Assembly: GCA_032622095.1 (NCBI GenBank)
Contig: CP136067.1
Coordinates: forward strand, 97,392,707-97,456,706
Reading direction: 5' to 3'
Source of the DNA: Siphonodentalium dalli
Lineage: Eukaryota; Mollusca; Scaphopoda; Gadilida; Siphonodentaliidae
Length of the DNA: 64,000 bases
In this document: one piece after another, positions 1-9,096 of the stretch
How positions within the stretch are numbered: the first letter of the stretch is position 1
Layout: every line of letters starts with the position of its first letter
Program-made: the position numbers and the translations under genes
Notes under the pieces: model-generated
What the model saw: the letters and a program-made list of their open reading frames with translations, nothing else
Told to the model about the DNA's origin: nothing
Databases searched by the model: none

Positions 1-405
1 GCTGTAACTTGGTTATGAACCCATAACCCAATTTTTTCATTCATCAAAGTCAGGAACATGAGCATTCTCAAATATAGAACATTATTTATGGGTAGTTTCC
101 TTTCTACATTATTATTAAATTTCGCAAAACTAGAAGTCTCCTATCAAAATCCTTAGATATGATAGCACGGATATATGAACAACACTTTTTACAGAAGTTC
201 TTTATACCTGGAAACAGTGAAATTTTAAATGTTTTTATGCTACAACAGTAAAGTAAATATCGTTATAATATCCAACGGGTTGGTGGTTCTTAAACGACGT
301 GTCACAATTATCGCTTGTACCAAATTTTACAATGGAATTCCTGATATATTTTGGGAAAATAAATTTTGAAATACCAGGAAATTTTGGAAAAACATGCATC
401 TGGCC
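1..405. other. AT-rich intergenic sequence, no gene seen
   Basis: I see no supportable coding region, RNA gene or clear repeat here. Short open stretches exist but have no recognisable protein character. Confidence 0.5.
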
Positions 406-895
406 CTTAAACCTTTCATGACGGGAGCTTCCGGAATTTCTTCGAAACCCCTGTGCCCATACATTCTCTTAAATACGCGAGTCGACCATAGGTCGCTTCG
501 CATATATTGGCCTAACAAATTTTATATTATTTTTTATAATTGTTAAAAAATGTAAGAATAAATAACAATAATTAAACAAGTTGGTAAAGAATGTAAGAAA
601 TCATGATAAAAATGAAAAAATTGTGAAAGAATGTAAGAACAAAAATGATAAAAATTGATAAAGAAAGTAAGAAAACAATTATAAAAATGTGAAAGAATGT
701 AAGAAAAAATGATAAAAATTGATAAATTTTATTAAAGAATGTAAGAAAAATTTATAAAAATTTATAAAAAAATGTTGGGTCAATGCATTCTCTTTTATAT
801 TTTAGGCGATCTATGATCGACTCGCACGTATAAGATAATGCATTGGCCTGGGGTCTTTAATGTTGCGCCAGCGCAGCTCCCTTCGTGAAAGGGTT
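406..895. repeat. Small foldback element with AT-rich tandem core
   Basis: Imperfect inverted arms lie at about 406-497 and 805-895. Both contain a GCGA-CTATG/CATAG-TCGC block, a GAATGCATT-like block, and an AGCTCCC...GAAAGGGTT end. Between them (about 535-777) is a degenerate tandem repeat built on 'GAATGTAAGAAAAAATGATAA' variants. The arms are clearly homologous when one is reverse-complemented, though diverged. Arms around a tandem core are typical of foldback or MITE-like elements. No coding capacity is seen. Confidence 0.6.
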
Positions 896-1140
896 AACTG
901 ATGGAACATGATATAAATGCCGTATCCAGAGGAGAATTGCATGGCGTCATATACGTATGTACCTGCGCGGTACTACACAATTAATTTGAAATGCACAATC
1001 AATTTATCTAACATGAAATAGAAATTACGATTACCGGTATATATGTGAACTACACCAGGTGACATAATCCAGTTACCACTGACTGACTAACAGTATTGAT
1101 GTATACCATGAATAAAAGTGGACACCTGAACAATGTGAAA

Positions 1141-1860
1141 CGGCTTGGCCAATTGATTTGAAAGTTTGTGTCTGCATGATACGCAGTCGATGCAACAATA
1201 GGGAATTTAGTCTGACCTTGACCTTTGGAAACAACGTTCTTTATCTGTTTTATTGTTGTTAGCGTATCTCCTCCGAAACGGCTTGAGATATCGGGTTCGG
1301 ACTTTTTTCATTATTTGCGCATGTATGTGTGTTCTAAAATACTGGAACATGACAGGGGTCGCACTTCCGGTTTAAAGTTTGATTTCTTGTATCGTCAAAA
1401 CGGCTCGGCCAATTGATTTGAGGTTTTGTACCTGCATAGCCATTGAGCATACGCAGTCGATGGAGTAATAGGGAATTTCGTCTGACCTTGACCTTAGGAA
1501 ACATCGCCCTTCATCTATTTTATTATTGTTAACGTATCTCCTCCAAAACAGCTTGAGATATCGGGTTCAGACTTTTTTCATTATTTGCGCATGTATATGT
1601 GTTATAAAATACTGTAAAACGATAGGGTTCGCAAATCCGGTTTAAAAGTGCGCTACTGGTCGAAGAATATAATAACGCTCTTTATACGAAATCCAGAACG
1701 GCTTGAGATATTGAGTTGGGACTTTTTGCATTGTGTGCATCAGATTCTGCGCTGTATAATGATGTATATAGGTTACGGATTTGACTTCCGGTTTAGGAGA
1801 AATGGCGTGTTGGTATGCATCTCAAAATGTTTTGATGCTGATTTTGATGGAATTTGGTGA
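1141..1860. repeat. Tandem repeat, ~260-270 bp unit, about 2.5 copies
   Basis: The block beginning CGGCTTGGCCAATTGATTTG at 1141 recurs at 1401. The block GCTTGAGATATCGGGTTC at about 1280 recurs near 1550, and more diverged near 1700. Shared sub-blocks include TACGCAGTCGATG and GTCTGACCTTGACCTT. The third copy is partial and diverged. No coding function is inferred; short open frames here are by-products of the repeat. Confidence 0.75.
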
Positions 1861-2226
1861 ATACAAGCTGTGGTTGCCGAGTATTACTATGATCACATGT
1901 GTCCACTGACAACTTACGCTGCATTTTTTAACAGGGACTTTGCAAGTGCGAAGGGTCCTCTGGCGCTGTAGCCAGTAGTGTAGGGGCAATCTCTGGAATC
2001 TCAGAAATCACGTAAAGGTTTGTATACCGCTACACGGAGATGAATGGGAAAAAATCTGCTGCGGTTTTCTCACGGGGACTGGGTACAATGTTTGGGAATG
2101 TTTGTAAACAATAATTAAAAAATTCATCATAGTATATATATAAATTGTTAACATGTTGTGCCTAAAAAAATATAATGTACGGTAACATGCATGCACTTGT
2201 GACGGTCTTACCAATATCATAGGAGT

Positions 2227-2332
2227 TTGGAACTTAATTAATAACTGCCTTAATTAGCAATGTTTTGGCCCAGCATTATGACCAAAACATTGCTAATTAG
2301 CCTAATTATGGCAGTTATTTATCAAGTTCCAA
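2227..2332. repeat. MITE-like hairpin inside left arm
   Basis: The arms TTGGAACTTAATTAATAACT... and ...TAACTGCCATAATTAGG... are inverted around a short loop (CCCAGCATTATGA). The stretch from TTGGAACTT to AAGTTCCAA folds back almost fully. The same hairpin is at 14616-14721 in the right arm, so it predates the inverted duplication. Confidence 0.75.
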
Positions 2333-3758
2333 GATCTGTGGTCTTTCAAAATCATAATGGCAATGCCTATGCGATGTGAAAATGTAATTAAATTATAAAT
2401 GAAACTAAAACAAAACTGTGTAAGTTGCATTTCGTTATAAAACGTTGCAAATACGACAACATTTATTATGTGTGTACAGCTTGGAAATGTTTAATTCATT
2501 AGGGCATTGTCTTCATTTGGATATTTATTTACTATTCTTTTGTCGGCTTTAATGCCGTTCGTGAAATAAAAGTGTTCGGCAAACGAGTCCGAAGAAAGTA
2601 GCGTCTCTGGTTACTATGCAACGGACTACAAATATCATTGCGCTGGTATTCTTCGGTCGTTTTGACTGCACTGATAAAATCTCGACCTAATGTAATTATG
2701 CGACATAATTACATTAGCTTTCATAAACTCAACGGGAATTTACTATAGAGAATGAAGTGGATGTAATTATTGTTTAGTAACAGATCACTGGAACAATGAG
2801 TTATGCCATTCCGATTCACAAACAGGCCGATTTTACAGAACGCAGTATCAAATTTTACCAAATATCGCCATTGGGATTTCAGTCATAGTTCAATACTGGG
2901 CGATGTAAGTTATGCATGCCATTGCCTATGAACGTTTCACCTCATTATAAGCAAACTGTTAACTTTGGCTCAAAATGGCCATCAACATTTTAAAAGATAG
3001 ATATTGCTCCCAATAATGGTGAATAATATTGGCTAATCTGCGATGTATACATGCTTCGAATCGTAACATACACATACATTATGAATATTATTAATTATCT
3101 CTCACTAAACTTGACAATACAATCGGCTAAAATTCACTGTTAGCGAGCTTGGACCATGTTTTTAAGTAAATGTAACTACGTACTACGCTTAGTATCAGGG
3201 GTGTTTGTTGTTTCGGAACTGTCTTAATGGTGGTTTTCAGATATGCAATAACAATTTATAGAAAAAAGTAAATTTTTCACATATGTAGAACACTATATTA
3301 TTTGATGTTTCTTAAAGGTCGCAAACTGTGACTTATTTTGTTAATAGGCATGCTATTTAGTATCGTGACAACTATATATACTATTATGGTGGTCCCAGTA
3401 CCTTACTGAGGATAACAAATTCATTTTAAAGGAAGCAGTATGGAATTTGGCTGAAAACGTTTTTTTGGATTATGGCAACGTTTTAAAGGGAACGATCAGA
3501 ACTTTGCAAATGAAGTGAGAGAGACCATAATATATAGATACAATGATCATTTTTCATCATATTCATCCACTTAATACAGGTTGGATGACAAGATGACTGT
3601 TATACATGTATACCAAAATTCAACAGATTTTTTGCTAAATCTACCCTGATATCATTTGCAAGGTGTGGTATATTAGTTTGTTTTGACTAATACGTTACTA
3701 TTATGAGACAAATTAAATGAAGACGGCTTTGGATAATATAATAATTACTCGCACCATC

Positions 3759-3850
3759 AGAGAATGGGGTTTTCAGTTTTGATTTCGGTGTAAATGCACA
3801 TGTTAGTCTATTGAATATAGTAATCACTATACACGGCCTATTCTCTTTAT
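3759..3850. repeat. ~92-bp segment present only in left arm
   Basis: Aligning the arms shows an extra segment here; the right arm at about 7199-7207 goes straight across. The segment begins AGAGAAT and ends ATTCTCT-TTATC, giving short inverted ends. It could be a tiny insertion in the left arm or a deletion from the right arm. Confidence 0.6.
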
Positions 3851-3860
3851 CGCCTGTATA

Positions 3861-4070
3861 TTAGTAACATCTGGGGCGTGACTGCAAATTGGTATGAACA
3901 TCAAGTTGACTCGACGTTAAAATAGTGAGCTTGTTTGTGATACCAGTTACCCGAGTCCGACATAGTGATGGGTCAGCGTGTGGATATTCGAGTATAACAT
4001 TTCCTTCCCTGTGCCAAGATATGTTGCAATTCATTGCGATGGGTGTCTGATTCACAATAGCACAATACAT
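3861..4070 (-). other. Open 69-codon frame in left arm, weak Ig-like look
   Basis: The frame reads through a tryptophan followed by a GNVILEY segment and an NKLTI segment, a spacing that loosely recalls the C to E strands of an immunoglobulin V-type domain. The terminal D-G-Y-C motif is not clearly present. The right-arm copy at 6997-7191 (+) keeps the same frame with almost identical residues. There is no promoter or splice evidence, and it may be a captured exon fragment or chance. Family assignment is a guess. Confidence 0.25.
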
Positions 4071-4195
4071 GAGTAATATGAAGTCAATTCCTTTTCCAGA
4101 ACATCACATTCCATACTAATATAGCGAAGGAAAGAAATTCCCTTCCAATAATCATTGCAATCATTAGAATACATTTATGTTCCTGGCGTGGCGTA

Positions 4196-4670
4196 TTATT
4201 TGTATATATTTTGGTTCATTTTAGCCTAATTTTCTGTCATTTCTAATCGCAGTTGCTTCACTTGATTTTGATAATCAGTTTCTTCTCTGTTTGGAAGGCA
4301 TGGATTATATATATCGGGGGCTGCATGAACTCCTAACAAATTAATATACTAGAGACACTTACTAACAACAATAATGTTTTGTCAGATTGTAAGATGTTTT
4401 ATTGCTGTCAGCATATGAAACTATACTCATCTTTATGTATCATAGTTATAATTGATTAATACGATAAAAACACATTTTACTGTGCCAGGAACTTTCATTG
4501 TGTATCATACCACACTACCCCAGTTAATGTGGCATAATTATTACTGGCATTGAACTATAGTCTGTTTTCATCTTACGCATAAACGTCATTTGCGTTATGT
4601 GTTAGAATTGGAATCTGCTCTACTGATATTTTGTTTTTTTAGAGACGAAAAGCCATTAAATATCGATAAC
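4196..4670. repeat. 475-bp direct repeat, left copy (LTR-like placement)
   Basis: This block matches 6176-6651 in the same orientation at a constant offset of about 1980 bp, with only a few mismatches and one T insertion. It starts near TGTATATATTTTGG and ends at TATCGATAAC. The pair flanks about 1.5 kb holding a gag-like zinc-knuckle remnant. That layout resembles two LTRs, but no primer-binding site, reverse transcriptase or integrase is visible between them, so a simple duplication is equally possible. Confidence 0.8.
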
Positions 4671-4871
4671 TGGTCTAGTTGTCGAGTTGTTGATTTTCAT
4701 AAGTTAACTCAAAAAATAAAACGTATTGCTCGTAAGAATGGTGACACACCAAGTTGCAACGATGCTGTGGTATTCCCTCAGTACTTGGTTCTTGGCTTCG
4801 ACCCAAATGTGAAACGACCTTCTATCTTTCTCATTGATAAAACGCTACAAAGCATCTGTTTAACCAATTAG
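4640..4871 (+). pseudogene. Possible N-terminal fragment of gag-like ORF1
   Basis: An open frame runs from a TTTTTTTTAG splice-acceptor-like tract at about 4632-4641 to a stop at 4869-4871. It includes a basic segment (QKIKRIARKNG) and a PQYLVLGFDP segment resembling the stretch just upstream of zinc knuckles in I/Jockey-type ORF1 proteins. The zinc-knuckle part lies about 300 bp downstream in another frame, so the gene is broken. Its first bases lie within the direct repeat. Assignment as part of the same gag gene is an inference. Confidence 0.4.
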
Positions 4872-5175
4872 GACTGGGCCAATAAGTGGCTTTCTCTTGA
4901 TTGAATGCTGAATAAAGTTCAATATGATGCTCTGTTGCAATTAACAACTATTGCACACACACCAGTGTTGGTTACTCATGAGAAGACATTGAATAGTAGC
5001 AGAGCTGTGTTGAGGGCCCGCGATATAGCTGATTCATCTGAATCAGAATTAATGGCGTAGTTGGCACCAAAATGGAGGGACAGAAGTCCGGTAATTTACA
5101 AAAACTGTCGATTATATTCGAGTTACTCTGAATAGTTGTCTTCTGACAGTCAATCGGTGCCAACATCCACCGACA

Positions 5176-5508
5176 TTGAAGGTTGGGTATATGAAGGTAG
5201 ATATAAGTACCTATGTTCCAAATCCATTACGATGTTTTAAATGCCAGGGCTATAGCCATGGCCAGGAACATTGTAGAAATAAAGAAACCATTTGTGCACG
5301 ATGTTCTGTTTCTGGTCATGAGTATAAGGATTGTACAAATCCTAAAAAAAATTCGAATTGTCAAGATTCACATGCTGCAATGGATCGTTCATGTACCATA
5401 TGGGACTATGAATTCAAGATACACAGATGTAAGTCTGAGAAACGATTATCGTACACGAATGCTAATAAATTAGTTGGTGCCAGGCCATCAATTTCTCAAG
5501 TAACATAA
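5176..5508 (+). pseudogene. Gag-like zinc-knuckle ORF1 fragment of a non-LTR element
   Basis: The 110-residue frame contains the hallmark PNPLRCFKCQ start and two intact CCHC knuckles: C20-x2-C23-x4-H28-x4-C33 and C40-x2-C43-x4-H48-x4-C53. A third knuckle has lost its first cysteine. It then ends in a basic SYTNANKLV-type segment. This order is typical of the nucleic-acid-binding ORF1 protein of I/Jockey-like non-LTR retrotransposons. Flanking coding pieces (4640-4871 and 5513-5905) lie in other frames, and no endonuclease or reverse transcriptase follows. It is therefore a decayed, truncated remnant inside the spacer of the inverted repeat. Confidence 0.75.
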
Positions 5509-5512
5509 TCGG

Positions 5513-5905
5513 TTGCCGTTTCTAAGAAAAAAGTATGTTGATGCCAACACTCAACCAGAGAGTCAATCAAAACTCGCCAGTACATCATTAGCAACACAAG
5601 TTAAAGAGAACGATATTGTTCCTGTTCCAGAACCTGTCTCACCGGCAATGGATACAGCTACTGCAGTTTTTACGTTTGCTCCGAAACCAACTAAGGAAGT
5701 TGATGCCATTGTTCCACAACAAAAATCTCCAAGGTCTGTCAAGTCTTTTGACTCTCAGCAGAGGTTAAGCATTGAGTTTTTAAAGTTTGATAATATGCTT
5801 CGAGATAAAGGGCATATTTTGTATGAACGGGGTAAAGGTGTGGAGGGATGCTGGCTTTTGGGCGAGGCATCACCTACTGAGTCAACCACCCGATTGTCAA
5901 CTTGA
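5513..5905 (+). pseudogene. Pro/Ser/Thr-rich C-terminal part of the gag-like ORF1
   Basis: The 130-codon frame directly follows the zinc-knuckle fragment but in a shifted frame. It is low-complexity and rich in Pro, Ser, Thr and Val (for example VPVPEPVSPAMDTATA), as in the linker downstream of the knuckles in such ORF1 proteins. It ends in an acidic/basic segment without recognisable domain. The frame change at about 5505-5520 indicates a disabling indel. Confidence 0.5.
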
Positions 5906-6175
5906 TGAATTGATAAAAACCCACGGCAGATTCAACATATATTATAAATATCTTACCAATTATCCAGAAAACGACGTCAGCTATTCTAAATAGTTCGATA
6001 TGCAGATGTCTTAATAAATTATTTATATTTGATGAAATGTTTATGTAGGTTTTATTTTTTCTGTTTTCAAAGCAGTATTGCTATCTGTTTTGATATTCTG
6101 TTTTATATGTGTTTGCACAATGGTCAGTTTCTTAATTGTTCTGGCCCCAATCGAGCACTCACGCTTTGGGTGTTT

Positions 6176-6651
6176 TTATTTGTATATATTTTGGTTCATT
6201 TTAGCCTAATTTTCTGTCATTTCTAATCGCAGTTGCTTCACTTGATTTTGATAATCAGTTTCTTTTCTGTTTGGAAGGCATGGATTATATATATCGGGGG
6301 CTGCATGAACTCCTAACAAATTAATATACTAGAGACACTTACTAACAACAATAATGTTTTGTCAGATTGTAAGATGTTTTATTGCTGTCAGCATATGAAA
6401 CTATACTCATCTGTATGTATCATAGTTATAATTGATTAATACGATAAAAACACATTTTACTGTGCCAGGAACTTTCATTGTGTATCATCCCACACTACCC
6501 CAGTTAATGTGGCATAATTATTACTGGCATTGAGCTATAGTCGGTTTTCATCTTATGCATAAACGTCATTTGCGTTATGTATTAGAATTGGAATCTGCTC
6601 TACTGATATTTTGTTTTTTTTAGAGACGAAAAGCCATTAAATATCGATAAC
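6176..6651. repeat. 475-bp direct repeat, right copy
   Basis: Same-orientation partner of 4196-4670, differing by only a few substitutions and one extra T in the T-tract. Identity ends at ATATCGATAAC. The following 6652-6860 is unique in this window and leads into the right inverted arm. Confidence 0.8.
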
Positions 6652-6860
6652 ACCAGTTATTGGAAGTCTGAATACAACACAGAGAAGATGCGTGTCCATG
6701 CATGCATATCGCAATCACGAATACAAATGGCTGACATGTATACCACTTAAATCGCTCGATTAACGGTATCAAATGTGCAAGTAATAGAACCTCACCTATT
6801 AATGGACTTAGTGACAGCAACAATAAATATTCGCCACAAAATTTCGGGCTACCAATACGA

Positions 6861-7294
6861 CCACGCCAGGAACATAAATGTATTCTAATGATTGCAATGA
6901 TTATTGGAAGGGAATTTCTTTCCTTCGCTATATTAGTATGGAATGTGATGTTCTGGAAAAGGAATTGACTTCATATTACTCATTTATTGTGCTATTGTGA
7001 ATCAGACACCCACCACAATGAATTGCAACATATCTTGGCACAGGGAAGGAAATGTTATACTCGAATATCCACACGCTGACCCATCACTATGTCGGACTCG
7101 GGTAACTGGTATCACAAACAAGCTCACTATTTTAACGTCGAGTCAACTTGATGTTCATACCAATTTGCAGTCACGCCCCAGATGTTACTAATAGACAGGC
7201 GATGGTGCGAGTAATTATTATATTATCCAAAGCCGTCTTCATTTAATTTGTCTCATAATAGTAACGTATTAGTCAAAACCAACTAATATACCAC
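6861..7294. repeat. Right inverted-repeat arm, proximal part
   Basis: Reverse complement of about 3663-4191, lacking the 92-bp segment at 3759-3850. It contains the second copy of the Ig-like-looking frame (6997-7191, +). It ends at the LINE insertion; the last 14 bases are the target-site duplication. Confidence 0.85.
7281..7294 (+). repeat. LINE target-site duplication, 5' copy
   Basis: AACTAATATACCAC here is repeated at 13253-13266 right after the A-rich tail. The left arm shows the uninterrupted target at about 3663-3680 in reverse complement. Confidence 0.9.
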
Positions 7295-7297
7295 GGC

Positions 7298-7314
7298 TTC
7301 CGGTAATGACGTCA
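7298..7314 (+). promoter_or_regulatory. ETS-like and CRE palindrome in LINE 5' end
   Basis: The first 20 bases of the element contain CTTCCGG (ETS-type) and the full CRE palindrome TGACGTCA at 7307-7314. LINEs carry internal promoters at their 5' end, so these sites are plausible promoter elements. Function is inferred from position and motif only. Confidence 0.45.
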
Positions 7315-7517
7315 TCGTGAACACGCGGTGACCGGCGAGCTCCGTAAAAAAATGTCAATTAAAACAGCTTTAGCCCGTGTCATTAAGTAATTACAGAACA
7401 AACTGGAGGAGCAACGTCCTATAAATTGAAAGGCGATAAAAAAACAGCGCATAATTTGTAACAAAAGTAAGGAAAAAGCAGTCGTGTCGTATTGGCTCGA
7501 AAATAGGTGAAATAAAA

Positions 7518-8366
7518 ATGATAAAAACAACAACAAAAACGATGGAAACCAGATCCAAAAAAGATGATAAACCGGAACCGACTTATGAATGTAAGAACTT
7601 CGAGGATATTTCAAAATGTTTCAAAATGTTACATGATTCCTTAGGAGGTAAAATTGACAGTGTGGAACAAAAAGTGGAAGATCTTGCACTGAAAGTTGAG
7701 GCGGTGGAACAATCGGCGAAAGAGGTCAAAATAAAAGTAACAGAAATAGAAGTGAAAACTGTACCTCAACTTGAAAACAGAATAACAGATCTGGAAGAAA
7801 GATTGGCCGAATTAGATGTAATGTTCACTGAAAAAGAAAAAGATACCGAGGAAAGACTTGAAGAAGTAGGATTCAGAACAGGAATATTGGAAGAAAAAAC
7901 TCATTCGTTGGAAGATGCACAGACCAAGATCGATCTCTGGGGCAGAAAGTGGAACCTTATAGTTAAAGGAATAAAAGGCAGCGATAAGGAGAATTCTGGA
8001 CTGACTCTTCAAAAAACATTAAAATCATTTGAAAATAATCTCGGCATAGAAGAAGCAAGAATAGCAAAAATGGGTCTGGCAGCATGTCACCGACTACCAA
8101 CTGGAAGAGAAGGAACACCAGATATTATTATTAGACTGTTAAATCTGGAAGACAGAGATTACATACTCGAGGAAGCTAAGAAACTAAAACCGGGATCAGG
8201 ATATGGAATAGCAGTGGACTTGCCTTCAATCCTTTCAAAGTTAAGAGGCAGATTACTTAAAGAAAGAGCGGAAATGTCACCTGAGCTAAAAAAGCGAACA
8301 AAACTCGTGTACCTCAAAAGGGAACCTTTCTTGAAGCTTCAGACAAAGCAAATCTTTAAGAGATAA
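7518..8366 (+). CDS. LINE ORF1 protein (coiled coil plus L1 ORF1p-like RRM)
   Basis: A 282-residue RNA-binding protein expected to coat LINE RNA as a multimer. Residues about 35-135 are Glu/Lys-rich with heptad-like spacing (VEQKVEDLALKVEAVEQ), indicating a long coiled coil. From about 138 the GRKWNLIVKGI segment begins an L1 ORF1p-type RRM. From about 220 a basic C-terminal domain includes KLRGRLLKERAEM. This order matches the Transposase_22/L1 ORF1p family and the length fits. The first ATG (7518) is followed by another at 7542; either could start translation. There is no stop or frameshift. ORF2 follows after a 730-bp spacer, so separate initiation is needed. Confidence 0.85.
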   Translation: MIKTTTKTMETRSKKDDKPEPTYECKNFEDISKCFKMLHDSLGGKIDSVEQKVEDLALKVEAVEQSAKEVKIKVTEIEVKTVPQLENRITDLEERLAELDVMFTEKEKDTEERLEEVGFRTGILEEKTHSLEDAQTKIDLWGRKWNLIVKGIKGSDKENSGLTLQKTLKSFENNLGIEEARIAKMGLAACHRLPTGREGTPDIIIRLLNLEDRDYILEEAKKLKPGSGYGIAVDLPSILSKLRGRLLKERAEMSPELKKRTKLVYLKREPFLKLQTKQIFKR

Positions 8367-8554
8367 ACAGTCGGGGAGAGTGATCATTCTGTTGTACAAT
8401 TCAGATGAACTAGTAGTATAAACTGTGATGAAAACAATTAACCCAAATTTTTGTTTGTTTTTTCAGGTTATTGTTGTTAAATTATTACTTATAATTCAGG
8501 TAACTTATTGTCCTCCTAGATAATTGCATAGAACATACTATAGATACATATATT

Positions 8555-8693
8555 CCAAAATGGAGTTAGGGATAATTTAATTTCACCGGGTGTAAATTGA
8601 AAAAAATATATATAGACATATATTTTTCATAACAGCTCCAAGATGGAGTTTGGGGATAATTTAATTTCACCTTTTGTAAATTGAAAAAAATAT
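8555..8693 (+). repeat. 83-bp tandem duplication in LINE inter-ORF spacer
   Basis: The block from CCAAAATGGAGTTAGGGATA to TGAAAAAAATAT at 8555 recurs at 8638 as CCAAGATGGAGTTTGGGGATA... with the same end. It lies directly before the hairpin described next. Confidence 0.75.
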
Positions 8694-8804
8694 CTCGAGT
8701 CTGGACGGGTCAAATTGGGTAATGTGTCTCTTGGACTCATAAGGTGCATAGGCTTGGTGGGTCTAAGAGACACATTCCCTGGTTTTACCTGTCCGGACTC
8801 GAAA
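8693..8804 (+). promoter_or_regulatory. Long stem-loop in LINE inter-ORF spacer
   Basis: The arms 8693-8735 (TCTCGAGTCTGGACGGG... to ...GTGTCTCTTGGAC) and 8761-8804 (GTCTAAGAGACACATTCCC... to ...GTCCGGACTCGAAA) are inverted complements over about 43 bp with scattered mismatches and a ~25-nt loop. In the RNA this would form a stable hairpin about 300 nt upstream of ORF2. It could be an internal translation or RNP signal, or a small inserted repeat. Function is not shown. Confidence 0.6.
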
Positions 8805-9096
8805 ACAAGTGTTTGGAATATAAGTCCCAATTTAGTACTTAAGAAAATAATATTTAAAATCTTATATATCTATTTTATATATGCTACCTTAACTGATTTA
8901 AATATGTAACAGGGAAAAATGAAGATATATAGAGGAGCTCGCAAGTCTAGATGCAAAATAGATATTAAGTGCGGGAAGCACACAATGTTATTAATTTATG
9001 TTCATTTTCAAGGGGTGGGTGGGAGGGGGGTAAAAAAAAACAAAAAAACAAGCTGTCTTTTTAATCACATGGTACATTTGAATAACAACACATTTA

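Larger units (their letters stand above)
1918..4191. repeat. Left arm of large (~2.2 kb) inverted repeat
   Basis: This block is present in reverse complement at 6861-7294 plus 13267-15030, the second copy being split by a LINE. Sampled stretches match at about 98%, with a few indels. The outer end breaks inside a tandem repeat that continues only on the right side. The inner end is a CCTGGCGTGG/CCACGCCAGG boundary at 4191/6861. The arm contains a small hairpin (2227-2332), a palindrome (2687-2720), a ~92-bp extra segment, and the empty LINE target near 3663-3680. It may be a long-TIR/foldback element or an inverted segmental duplication; the ragged outer end favours the latter. Confidence 0.85.

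Noticed and set aside
4196-6651. LTR retrotransposon call
   Set aside because: Direct repeats alone are not enough: no primer-binding site, polypurine tract, RT or integrase was seen, and the zinc-knuckle type is that of non-LTR ORF1.
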